The notes under the pieces are model-generated. The model was not told the origin of the DNA. It ran no database searches and saw only the letters and a program-made list of their open reading frames with translations. Both the position numbers and the translations under genes were made by a program. From contig CALXCO010000003.1 of NCBI GenBank assembly GCA_944386805.1, positions 61,604 through 125,603 on the forward strand: a stretch of 64,000 bases of DNA. Reading direction: 5' to 3'. Source of the DNA: an uncultured Clostridia bacterium (GTDB lineage Bacteria > Bacillota > Clostridia > Oscillospirales > Ruminococcaceae). Below, piece by piece: positions 1-8,124 of this stretch; position 1 is the stretch's first letter, and each line of letters begins with the position of its first letter.

Positions 1-184
1 GCAGCATCTGACCGGTTTGCAGCAGGTATTCCCGACCGGGGATTACAACCTCAACCATTCCCTCTTTTACGCAGACCAGTTCCAGCTCATCATGCCAGTG
101 ATAAAGCTGGCCGCCATCTGTCAGAAGCTCCGCCGAAAAGGGGAAATCCGAACGGAGAATCCGTCCCTGATAAATCGCTTCCAT
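1..184 (-). CDS. AraC-like transcriptional regulator, N-terminal part (partial)
   Basis: The first 61 codons of a gene that runs off the left edge. The start ATG at 182-184 follows an AAAGGAGTT ribosome binding site. The visible protein begins MEAIYQGRIL and contains HWHDELELV and a GREYLLQTGQM segment, the pattern of the cupin-like sugar or effector-sensing domain at the N-terminus of AraC/XylS regulators. The DNA-binding HTH part lies outside the window, so the family call is inferred from the sensing domain alone; a stand-alone cupin protein is the main alternative. Confidence 0.6.
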   Translation of the reverse strand, partial: MEAIYQGRILRSDFPFSAELLTDGGQLYHWHDELELVCVKEGMVEVVIPGREYLLQTGQML

Positions 185-338
185 ATTCCCAACTCCTTTA
201 TATTGTCCGACTGCCGGATGTACGGCAGACAGGCAGTAAACGGAGACTGGCGGCGGCCTTTTCAGCTCTTTCTTTTTATACGCCAGTCCCGCTGATTATC
301 AGGCGGTGATTCATTCCGCCCGTTCAATCCCAGAATAA

Positions 339-2225
339 TTACAGTTCACCGGCGAGAATTCTCTTTTTTGTCTCTTCCGCGTCGGCGATATACAGACGGT
401 ACCAGGTGATAAATACCAGAATCGACCACAGCTTGCGGTAGTTATCCGCCTTGCCGCTGCGATGGTCTTCCAGCATTTTCAGTGCCGCCTGTTTATCGAT
501 ATATTCATCCGCCTTCGAGTGGAGGATGATATCCCGTGCCCATTCATACAGCTCGTTTTTCAGCCAGACCCGGACAGGGACCGGGTATCCCAGCTTGGGA
601 CGCATGAAGGTTTCGGGGTTTACATAATCTTTAAAGGCATACCGCAGCAGGTATTTGGTGGTACCTTCCCGCAGTTTTTCATCGACCGACAGGCTGGACG
701 CGAACTTCCAGACCTCACGGTCCAGGAAAGGTACGCGAACTTCCAGCGAATGTGCCATCGACAGACGGTCGCCCTTGACGAGGATATCGCCGCGCAGCCA
801 GGTCATCAGGTCACAGTACTGCATCCGGATCATCGGATGTTCACCTTTGGTCTGCGCGAAGATATCGCGGGTCAGTTCGGTATAGCTCTGCGCAGGGTTA
901 TATGTCTTGAGGAACGACTTTTTCTCCTTCTCATCAAACAGGAAGGCGTTGCCGACATACCGGTCTTCCAAACGGGTACCAGCGCGATGGAAGAAAGCTT
1001 TTCCCTTGACCCCATCCGGCCAGATTGCCGAGATACCGCGGCAGGCAGCCTTGAAAATGGCGGGCGCGTTTTCAAAACGTCCGGACAGCTGGGAATCCTT
1101 ATAGAACTTGTAGCCGCCGAACAGCTCGTCCGAACCTTCGCCCGACAGAATCGTCTTGACATACCGTGCAGCCTCTCCAGCAATCATATAGATCGCGACG
1201 GTCGACGGGTCAGCGACAGGGCTGTCCAGACTCCAGACCACCCGTTCAAATGCCTCCCGGAACTGTTCGCAGTTGCCCTTGAGCTTAATATGCTCAACAT
1301 TCAGGTGTTTGGCGATTTCACTTGCGTCATCAATTTCCGAGTAGGAAGCGACGTCAAATCCGACAGTCAGTGCCTTGATACCGGGGTTAATCCGGCTGGA
1401 AATCGCGGTGATAATTGCCGAGTCGATGCCGGAGGACAGGAAGGTTCCGACCTCAACGTCCGAAATCATATGGTACTCGACCGATTCGGTCAGCACCTTG
1501 CGCAGACGTTCTGCCTTGCTTTCAAAGCTTTCGCGGGTCGGGGTCTGGAAGCGGTAGTCCTCATACTGGACGATCTTCTCAATTCCCTTTGCACTGAGCA
1601 GCATATAATGGGAAGCCTCCAACACCGAAACCTTGCCGCTGATGGTATAAGGTTCGGGGACATACTGGAAGGTGAAGTAATGCTGGAGCATCTTCGGGTC
1701 GACGGTAAAGCCGCCCATCTCCTCATCGAAGATAAATGCCTTCATCTCAGATGCAAAGATAACACCCAATTCGGTTTCCCGGTAGTACATCGGTTTAATG
1801 CCAAACGGGTCACGGCCGACAAAGCAGTTTTTCTGTTCGCCGTCATAGATCATAATCGCGAACATGCCGCGCAGCATCTTAATAAAATCAGGTCCATATT
1901 TCCGATACAGAGCGACAATTACCTCAATTTCGGAATTGGTATGAAACTCGATACCCTCTTCCAGCAGCGGTTTACGCAGATCACGGTAGTTATAGATCTC
2001 CCCATTAAAGACGGCGGTAAACCGTCCATCGGGAGAGGTATACGGCTGAGAACCGGTATCCAGGTCGATAATTGAAAGCCGTCTGAAGGCGACGCAGAAG
2101 CTGTCACGCACAATATAATCGCTCTCATCCGGACCACGATGGCGGATGGTATGAGACATCGTCGTCAACAGTTTTTCATCATTCAGCGAAGCATCCCGGT
2201 TAAACATTCCGACAAATCCGCACAC
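339..2225 (-). CDS. asnB: Asparagine synthetase (glutamine-hydrolysing)
   Basis: Makes asparagine from aspartate, ATP and glutamine in the cytosol. I place the start at a GTG (2223-2225) preceded by AAAGGGG, because this puts Cys at residue 2, the N-terminal nucleophile of class II glutamine amidotransferases (VCGFVGMF). An upstream in-frame extension would bury this Cys and is rejected. The N-terminal glutaminase domain carries RHRGPDES and FNGEIYN; the synthetase domain has the PP-loop SSGIDSAIITA and GEGSDELFGGY. The 628-residue length is normal for the AsnB family. It lies downstream of ftsZ on the same strand but is separated by a hairpin, so it may be transcribed independently. Confidence 0.95.
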   Translation of the reverse strand: MCGFVGMFNRDASLNDEKLLTTMSHTIRHRGPDESDYIVRDSFCVAFRRLSIIDLDTGSQPYTSPDGRFTAVFNGEIYNYRDLRKPLLEEGIEFHTNSEIEVIVALYRKYGPDFIKMLRGMFAIMIYDGEQKNCFVGRDPFGIKPMYYRETELGVIFASEMKAFIFDEEMGGFTVDPKMLQHYFTFQYVPEPYTISGKVSVLEASHYMLLSAKGIEKIVQYEDYRFQTPTRESFESKAERLRKVLTESVEYHMISDVEVGTFLSSGIDSAIITAISSRINPGIKALTVGFDVASYSEIDDASEIAKHLNVEHIKLKGNCEQFREAFERVVWSLDSPVADPSTVAIYMIAGEAARYVKTILSGEGSDELFGGYKFYKDSQLSGRFENAPAIFKAACRGISAIWPDGVKGKAFFHRAGTRLEDRYVGNAFLFDEKEKKSFLKTYNPAQSYTELTRDIFAQTKGEHPMIRMQYCDLMTWLRGDILVKGDRLSMAHSLEVRVPFLDREVWKFASSLSVDEKLREGTTKYLLRYAFKDYVNPETFMRPKLGYPVPVRVWLKNELYEWARDIILHSKADEYIDKQAALKMLEDHRSGKADNYRKLWSILVFITWYRLYIADAEETKKRILAGEL

Positions 2226-2316
2226 AATCAAAACCCCTTTCCAACGGGCAGCCATTCTGCCCTGTTCAAGCGCTGTACCGGTATCTTTCCCACAATACCG
2301 GCAGGCTATCATACAA

Positions 2317-2351
2317 ATATCCTTCCCCGCACTGTAAACAGGGAAGGATAT
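2317..2351 (-). terminator. Inverted repeat after ftsZ
   Basis: Perfect 11-bp arms (2317-2327 and 2341-2351) enclose a 13-base loop between ftsZ and asnB. The following minus-strand sequence has only a short T-rich stretch, so it could be a weak terminator or a processing hairpin. Confidence 0.5.
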
Positions 2352-2372
2352 ACGTCATTGTATAATATTCAA

Positions 2373-3563
2373 TTATTTGTTAAAGATGGACAGCAGCGAA
2401 TCAAAGTCCAGATCATCGACATTGCTGGAACCGGAAGCGGGCGTTTCCTTTGCCGGCTCTTTGCGGACAGGCGTCTCAAACGGAGAAGTCTTCGCAGCAG
2501 CGGGTTCCTCAGTCTTGGTGGTCTTGGCAGCGACTTTGGTGCCAGTCGAATTGGGAGCAGGTTTTTCAGCCGATTCGGATACCGAAACAGCACCCGACTC
2601 ACGGTCAAAACCGGTCGCAATAACAGTGACACGCATCTCGTTTTCCAGCGTCTCGTCGTAAACGATACCCCAGAAGATAATCGCCTCTTCGTCGACAGCC
2701 TGCTGAATCATCTGGGATACATGGTCTGCATCCGAGAACAGCATGTCAGGCGATGCGGTGATATTGACGATAACAGCCTTTGCACCCTCGATCGAGGTAT
2801 CCAGCAGCGGGCTGGAGATTGCCATTGCGGCAGCCTTTTCGGCCATGTCCTCGCCGGAAGCTGCGCCCATACCCATATGTGCCAGACCGGCGTTACGGAT
2901 AACGCTGCACAGGTCTTCAAAGTCGAGGTTGACATAACCGCTGGTGGAAATCAGGTTGGAGATGGAGGAAATACCCTGTTTCAGGACATTGTCCGCCTCT
3001 TCGAATGCCTGTTTCATGCTGGCCTTTTTCAGGTCGATAACCTCACGGATACGGTCGTTGGGGATAACAACCAGCGAATCGACCTGCTCTTTGAGCATTT
3101 CAATTCCCTGAAGGGCATAATTCATTCTTCTGCGGCCCTCATAGCCAAAGGGCTTGGTTACAACCGCAATCGTCAGGATATTCATTTCCCGTGCGATCTG
3201 TGCGACGACAGGAGCAGCGCCGGTACCGGTACCGCCGCCCATACCAGCGGTGATGAACAGCAGGTCGGTTCCCTGCAGTGCAGCAGCGATTTCCTCACGG
3301 TTTTCCTCAGCGGCCTTCATACCCATTTCAGGGTTGCCGCCGGCGCCGTGACCCTGCGAGCTCTTAACGCCGATCTGGATGGTCAGATCAGCCTTGGAGA
3401 TATTCAGGACCTGTTTATCGGTATTCACGGCGATAAATTCGACGCCTTCGACCCCGTCCTCGACCATGCGGTTGACCGCATTGCCGCCGGCGCCGCCAAC
3501 ACCGACTACTTTAATGTTTGTAGTTCTCTCGTCTTCGGTTTCCAGAGTAAATTTCACGTTCAT
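2373..3563 (-). CDS. ftsZ: Cell division protein FtsZ
   Basis: Tubulin-like GTPase that polymerises into the division ring. The protein has 396 residues with the GTP-binding [13 protein letters not shown] at the N-terminus, the tubulin signature [12 protein letters not shown] at about residues 108-119, and the T7-loop region [12 protein letters not shown] strong AGGAGG site precedes the ATG. The C-terminal linker is rich in Ala, Pro, Lys and Glu. The extreme C-terminus reads [13 protein letters not shown], a departure from the usual DIPxFLR-type tail that binds FtsA and SepF. It is the last gene of the dcw cluster and has its own apparent promoter. No ftsA gene lies beside it. Confidence 0.98.
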   Translation of the reverse strand: MNVKFTLETEDERTTNIKVVGVGGAGGNAVNRMVEDGVEGVEFIAVNTDKQVLNISKADLTIQIGVKSSQGHGAGGNPEMGMKAAEENREEIAAALQGTDLLFITAGMGGGTGTGAAPVVAQIAREMNILTIAVVTKPFGYEGRRRMNYALQGIEMLKEQVDSLVVIPNDRIREVIDLKKASMKQAFEEADNVLKQGISSISNLISTSGYVNLDFEDLCSVIRNAGLAHMGMGAASGEDMAEKAAAMAISSPLLDTSIEGAKAVIVNITASPDMLFSDADHVSQMIQQAVDEEAIIFWGIVYDETLENEMRVTVIATGFDRESGAVSVSESAEKPAPNSTGTKVAAKTTKTEEPAAAKTSPFETPVRKEPAKETPASGSSNVDDLDFDSLLSIFNK

Positions 3564-3780
3564 TTCCTCCTATGGAAAGAGCGGAGCAAAAGCCCATTTT
3601 TCTCTGTCCGCTCCCTAATTTGACTTCCGGCTTTCATGGGCCATACGCTTTTATTTCCCAGAAAAGCGACTTACCGCACATTCTGCGGCACAGGGCCGGT
3701 GCATGGCAACAAAGGACAGCACCTGCGGCGCTGCACGCCACAGAAACACCTGTCCACTTTGCACCCATGTTATAGCTATT
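3564..3780 (-). promoter_or_regulatory. Long ftsZ leader with GC-rich fold-back
   Basis: About 215 bases of apparent 5' untranslated region separate the ftsZ promoter from its start. It contains a large imperfect hairpin at about 3714-3756 (outer arms GGACAG/CTGTCC, inner GGCG/CGCC). I see no gene in the whole 3564-3903 gap. The regulatory role is inference. Confidence 0.35.
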
Positions 3781-3809
3781 ATGGTAACAGATTTATCAGA
3801 AAAGTGCAA
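3781..3809 (-). promoter_or_regulatory. Putative ftsZ promoter
   Basis: On the minus strand TTGCAC (3804-3809), a 17-base spacer and TACCAT (3781-3786) resemble a SigA promoter directed at ftsZ. Confidence 0.5.
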
Positions 3810-3903
3810 GTGAAAAAATGCAAAATTCATCTTCGAGCGCAAATTTTTTCTTGAATTGCTAACAAATCACCTTTAATTTCCCCGAAAACAGATGATTTTT
3901 ACA

Positions 3904-5328
3904 CTAACCTGAAATTCCCGGCACACTGGGTGCTTCTGTTCCGACACCCGCACCGGTGCTTCCCGACCCGGAAAGACTTCCGCCGGCAGTACCGACCTGC
4001 GGCTGGGAGCTTTGCTGGGACGAATCGCCGGACGTCTGGGTACTGGCGTCGGAAGTTTCCGTGGACCCAGTATCCGGGCTGGCAGTTGAAGAAGCCGTAC
4101 TGCCGCCGGTTTGCTGACCCGGCATCTGCGGCAGAATCATCCCGTCAGAAGTCGCATAAGATGATTCCTGAGAAGTTTCAGAAGATTCCTCTCCGCCCGA
4201 ACTGGCCGTATCAGAAGATGTCTCACCGGAACCGTCGCCTTCACCGGAAGTATCTTCCCCGGCAGTCTGGTCACCGGTTGCTTCATCGGTCGAAGATTCC
4301 TCTTCCGTTGTCTGGTATAGACTCTCTTCCAGTGTTTCGGAGTAGGGGTCCTTCCAGTTCCAGCCGGCCTGCGCTGCTCCGTCCGGAACCACACAGGCAG
4401 CCTGATTGTTAAAGTATATCCGGTCAGGGTTGATCATATTAATCACACCGGTTTCGTCGACACCGACCGCGCCTGAATCATACAGAATTGCTTTCAGGGT
4501 GGCGGTTTTGATGTCCATATCGGTCAGTGTCCCAAAGATAATCTCAATCCGGTTCTGATAATAAATCCGCAGCTGAACCGGGTCAGACAGTTCCATCGCC
4601 GAAATATCCTGTATCGAATAGTTGTACAGCTCGTCCCGGATGGTGCGCCAGACGGAGAACGACTCCTGCTGTTCCTGGCCCAGTTCGGTCATATACTGTC
4701 CGACTTCCAGTCCGGTCGGATCGGGTCCGACGACAACCTGTCCATCGACCTCAGCCGTCTCGGTCACCCCGATCAGCCGCCCGCTTTCGGTAAACTGGTA
4801 AAACATCCCGCCAAAGCTCACCTGCAGCACCGGTTCTCCATCCGTGACAACGATATCCAGCTGATTGGGAAAATGCCGTTTGATTTCGACCGATTCAGCG
4901 GAAGTCAGCGTTTCCAGTGCCTGACTTTCCAGTTTGCCGACATTAAGCCGGATCAGGTTGTCCCCTTTGCGGGCATTGACTGCCGCCAGAATCTCCTCGG
5001 ATGAATACACGCTGCTGCCGGTCGGGTTCAGCTTTTCAATATTGAAAAAAACAGTCAGGGACAGAGTGATACAGACAATCGTCATAATGGTCCCCAGCAG
5101 GATGTAATAAATGATATAATTCCGGTGGCGGTGTCTTCTGCGGACGGTCTGAACCTGTCCGATCTGCTGTTCACGCCGTGCCTCCTGCTGTGCTGCGCGC
5201 TGGCGCTCATACTGGCGTGCGCGCTTTTCGGCATTTTTGACATCCGCAAAGGAATGTGCCGGAATATCCTCCTTGCGCGGCGAAGTATCCTGCCGCTGCT
5301 GACTGGCGTCCTCCATTTTTTTATCCAT
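3904..5328 (-). CDS. ftsQ: Cell division protein FtsQ/DivIB with Ser/Thr-rich tail
   Basis: Bitopic septum protein that links FtsL and the septal PBP in the divisome. It has 474 residues: a basic, Gln/Arg-rich cytoplasmic region to about residue 70, one membrane helix (IIYYILLGTIMTIVCITLSL), a POTRA domain (from about SSEEILAAVNARKGDNLIRL) and a beta domain. The last ~120 residues are low-complexity Ser/Thr/Glu/Gly, making it much longer than the 260-290 residues usual for DivIB. It sits between murA and ftsZ, as in many dcw clusters. The start ATG follows GAGAGGGG; a second ATG four codons later is possible. Confidence 0.9.
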   Translation of the reverse strand: MDKKMEDASQQRQDTSPRKEDIPAHSFADVKNAEKRARQYERQRAAQQEARREQQIGQVQTVRRRHRHRNYIIYYILLGTIMTIVCITLSLTVFFNIEKLNPTGSSVYSSEEILAAVNARKGDNLIRLNVGKLESQALETLTSAESVEIKRHFPNQLDIVVTDGEPVLQVSFGGMFYQFTESGRLIGVTETAEVDGQVVVGPDPTGLEVGQYMTELGQEQQESFSVWRTIRDELYNYSIQDISAMELSDPVQLRIYYQNRIEIIFGTLTDMDIKTATLKAILYDSGAVGVDETGVINMINPDRIYFNNQAACVVPDGAAQAGWNWKDPYSETLEESLYQTTEEESSTDEATGDQTAGEDTSGEGDGSGETSSDTASSGGEESSETSQESSYATSDGMILPQMPGQQTGGSTASSTASPDTGSTETSDASTQTSGDSSQQSSQPQVGTAGGSLSGSGSTGAGVGTEAPSVPGISG

Positions 5329-5414
5329 ATCCTGTTCTGCCCCTCTCCCAGGCTGTTTTTATGAGTTTTCCTGCCTGTCAAAAAAACCGGGCCGGAATAT
5401 GCCGGCCCATCGTC

Positions 5415-6890
5415 TCATCTGATTCTCACAATATCGGCGCCCAGAGACCCCAGCGTCTTTTCCAGCCGTTCATATCCCCGGTCGATATGGGAAAGCCCAT
5501 AAATTCTGCTTTCCCCTTCTGCCGCAAGCGCCGCCGTCACCAGTGCCGCGCCGCCGCGCAGATCACGTGCATACAGCGTTTCACCCCGCAGCTTCCGTCT
5601 TCCGCGGATTACCGCCTCACTGCCGCAGATTGCGATATCTGCGCCCATCCGCACCAGTTCGGGCAGATGTTTGAAGCGGCTTTCAAAGATGGTTTCCCGC
5701 ACCCGTGTTTCACCGTCGGCGACGCATCCCATCGCAGTCAGCACCGGCTGTGCATCGGTCGGGAAGCCGGGGAACGGTGCAGTTTCGACCAGTCCGGCGC
5801 CGGTCAGCCGTGCAGGAGACATCATCCGGACACTGGAGCGGAAGATTTCCAGCTCACATCCCATCCGGCGCATTACCGTCATCAGACTGCCGATTGCACC
5901 CGGTGCGCAGTCATCCAGTTCCAGCTTTCCGCCGGTCACTGCCGCACATCCGAGCAGCGTCGCCGCCTCAATTCGGTCGGGCATAATCGTATATTCGGTT
6001 CCATGCAGTTTGGGAACACCTTCGATGTAGATAGCCGGGCTGCCCTCGCCGACGATTTTGGCACCGCACCGGCGCAGAAACCGGCAAAGGTCGACAATCT
6101 CCGGTTCTCTTGCAGCACCGCGCAGAACCGTTTTTCCATCGGCGCAGACTGCCGCCAGCAGGATATTTTCGGTTGCGCCGACACTCGGAAACGGGAGCGC
6201 AATCTCCGCGCCATGCAGCCCATGATGGGTCGCATAGAGTTTTTCACCCCGTTCACGGATTTCCATTCCCAGCGCCCGCAGTCCCATCAGATGCAGGTCG
6301 ACCGGTCTTGCGCCGAGCTCACATCCACCCGGCAGACAGAGGCTTGCTTCCCCTGCCCTGGCCGCGACCGACCCTAAAAAGATCACCGACGAACGCATCT
6401 CCCGCACCAAGCGGTCGGGAATTCTGGTTTCACAGAAGCCGGAGGCATCGACCACCGCCTCCGAGCCGGAAAAAGCAGATGTACACCCAAGGCTGTCCAG
6501 AATCCGCAGCGAAACGCCGGTATCCGACAGCCGAGGGACCCGTTCCAGGTGAACCGGGCTGTCACAGAGCACACAGGCCGCCAAAATTGGCAGCACGCTG
6601 TTTTTAGCGCCATGGACTCTTGCCCTGCCGGAGATTTTCCGCATCCCACTGACTTTAAAGCAGGGTGCCCCATCCGATTCTGCCTCGATTTTCTGCCGTT
6701 GTTTGCATCCGGCCGCACGGCAGATATCACACAGTTCATTGCCGCACGGTTCTGTCCCAGCCACCGGAGGAGCAGGTTTATTTCCTCCGGGCAGTCCAAA
6801 CGGCCCCGGTCCAAAACGATAAAACGGCACCCGTCCATCCTCTGACAGAGAAAGAACACTTTCCCCGATACGTTCAATTTTTTGCTGCAC
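5415..6890 (-). CDS. murA: UDP-N-acetylglucosamine 1-carboxyvinyltransferase with extra N-terminus
   Basis: Transfers enolpyruvate from PEP to UDP-GlcNAc, the first committed step of peptidoglycan synthesis. The core starts near FKVSGMRKISG and shows HGAKNSVLPIL (the Lys/Asn substrate pair) and the catalytic Cys in PGGCELGARPVDLH. I choose the GTG at 6888-6890, nine bases after GAGAGGAG; the TTG three codons earlier abuts that site. The resulting 491-residue protein carries about 75 residues before the core, including CGNELCDICRAAGC. The usual MurA length is about 420. It lies in the dcw cluster between murG and ftsQ. Confidence 0.93.
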   Translation of the reverse strand: MQQKIERIGESVLSLSEDGRVPFYRFGPGPFGLPGGNKPAPPVAGTEPCGNELCDICRAAGCKQRQKIEAESDGAPCFKVSGMRKISGRARVHGAKNSVLPILAACVLCDSPVHLERVPRLSDTGVSLRILDSLGCTSAFSGSEAVVDASGFCETRIPDRLVREMRSSVIFLGSVAARAGEASLCLPGGCELGARPVDLHLMGLRALGMEIRERGEKLYATHHGLHGAEIALPFPSVGATENILLAAVCADGKTVLRGAAREPEIVDLCRFLRRCGAKIVGEGSPAIYIEGVPKLHGTEYTIMPDRIEAATLLGCAAVTGGKLELDDCAPGAIGSLMTVMRRMGCELEIFRSSVRMMSPARLTGAGLVETAPFPGFPTDAQPVLTAMGCVADGETRVRETIFESRFKHLPELVRMGADIAICGSEAVIRGRRKLRGETLYARDLRGGAALVTAALAAEGESRIYGLSHIDRGYERLEKTLGSLGADIVRIR

Positions 6891-6960
6891 CGCAGTCAAC
6901 TCCTCTCACAGTCGCCATCCTTTTCATTATATGCAGGACTGTGAGAGAATGTGCCTTGAA

Positions 6961-8097
6961 TCAGCCGGTAATTCCCTTTTCGGCGAGCGTTTTGCGAATC
7001 GACTCACCGATGCGGGCACAGGTATCGGTTACTGCAAGCTTGCGGGCATTTTCCGAGAAACTGCGCACCCGCTGAGGATTGGACGCGAACTTTTCGACCT
7101 CACCGATCAGCCATTCGCGTTTATAATCCTTTTCCTCGACGACCAGCGCGGCACCGGCATTTTGCAGCACCATCCCATTGTGATACTGGTGGTTTTCAGC
7201 GGCATACGGATACGGCACCAGAATCGACGGTGCCCCCACCGTTTCCAGTTCACTGATGGTAATTGCACCGGCACGGGAGATAACCAGGTCGGCGGCGGCA
7301 AGATACAGGTGCATCTTGTCGATAAATTCCATCGCATGGATACGGGGATATTTGGACAGATCCAGTCCCCGCTCTTTCAGCATCTTGGGGAAACGTTCCC
7401 GGCCGTTTTTGCCAAAGCCATGGATGTGGTTGATTTCGCCCTTATCGGCATGCCATGCCATCAGGTCAGCCGCCATCCGGTTGATGGCCGTTGCGCCGAG
7501 GCTTCCGCCGACCGATACGATGGTAAAATGATCGTCCAGTCCGAGTTCACGGCGGGCCTTTTGTTTATCAATCCCGATAAAGCTCTGCCGGACAGGGTTT
7601 CCGACCACCTCAAACCGTTTGGCATCCGGGATACGCGCCCGTGCTTCCTCAAACGCGAGGAAAACCGTCTCGGCATGCGGTGCGAGCATCTTAGTGGTCA
7701 TACCGGGATAGGCGTTCTGCTCATGCAGAAAGACCGGAATCCCCATCTGTTCCGCTTTACGGATGATCGGGCCGGAGACATATCCGCCGGTACCGATCGC
7801 AAAATCCGGCTTAAAATCCCGGATAATCTGTTCGGCACGGTGTCCCGATCCAGCCAGCCAGACCGCTGCCTTGATATTATGCGCGATATCCCACGGCAAA
7901 AAGCTGCGGTAAAATCCGGCGACATGGATATGGGCAACCGGGTATCCCTGTTTGGGGATCATCGTGTCCTCCATATTGCCCGGAACCGCTGCAAACAGGA
8001 ATTCCGCGCCGGGATAGATTTTCGCCAGTTCGCCCGCGATTGCGACCGCAGGGTTGATATGCCCGCCGGTGCCGCCGCCCGCCAGAAGTATTCTCAT
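6961..8097 (-). CDS. murG: UDP-GlcNAc:MurNAc-pentapeptide-lipid I transferase MurG
   Basis: Peripheral membrane GT28 glycosyltransferase that converts lipid I to lipid II. The 378-residue protein begins MRILLAGGGTGGHINPA, the first nucleotide/lipid-binding glycine loop; GGSLGA forms the second glycine motif, and SRAGAITISE with the nearby Pro-Tyr-Pro forms the UDP-GlcNAc region. The ATG at 8095-8097 is chosen because AAAGGA lies nine bases upstream; a GTG six codons earlier would be inside that site. It follows ftsW with about 27 bases between them, indicating one transcript. Confidence 0.97.
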   Translation of the reverse strand: MRILLAGGGTGGHINPAVAIAGELAKIYPGAEFLFAAVPGNMEDTMIPKQGYPVAHIHVAGFYRSFLPWDIAHNIKAAVWLAGSGHRAEQIIRDFKPDFAIGTGGYVSGPIIRKAEQMGIPVFLHEQNAYPGMTTKMLAPHAETVFLAFEEARARIPDAKRFEVVGNPVRQSFIGIDKQKARRELGLDDHFTIVSVGGSLGATAINRMAADLMAWHADKGEINHIHGFGKNGRERFPKMLKERGLDLSKYPRIHAMEFIDKMHLYLAAADLVISRAGAITISELETVGAPSILVPYPYAAENHQYHNGMVLQNAGAALVVEEKDYKREWLIGEVEKFASNPQRVRSFSENARKLAVTDTCARIGESIRKTLAEKGITG

Positions 8098-8124
8098 CGC
8101 CAACATTCCTTTCACCAGAGGCTG

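Noticed and set aside
462..2075. 537-codon open frame antisense to asnB
   Set aside because: Lies opposite a strongly supported gene, has no SD and reads as low-quality protein; a consequence of GC-biased codon use.
2226..2312. 29-residue N-terminal extension of AsnB
   Set aside because: It would hide the catalytic N-terminal Cys; the GTG start with an SD fits the enzyme.
2139..3623. 494-codon open frame antisense to ftsZ
   Set aside because: Antisense shadow of ftsZ with no domain features.
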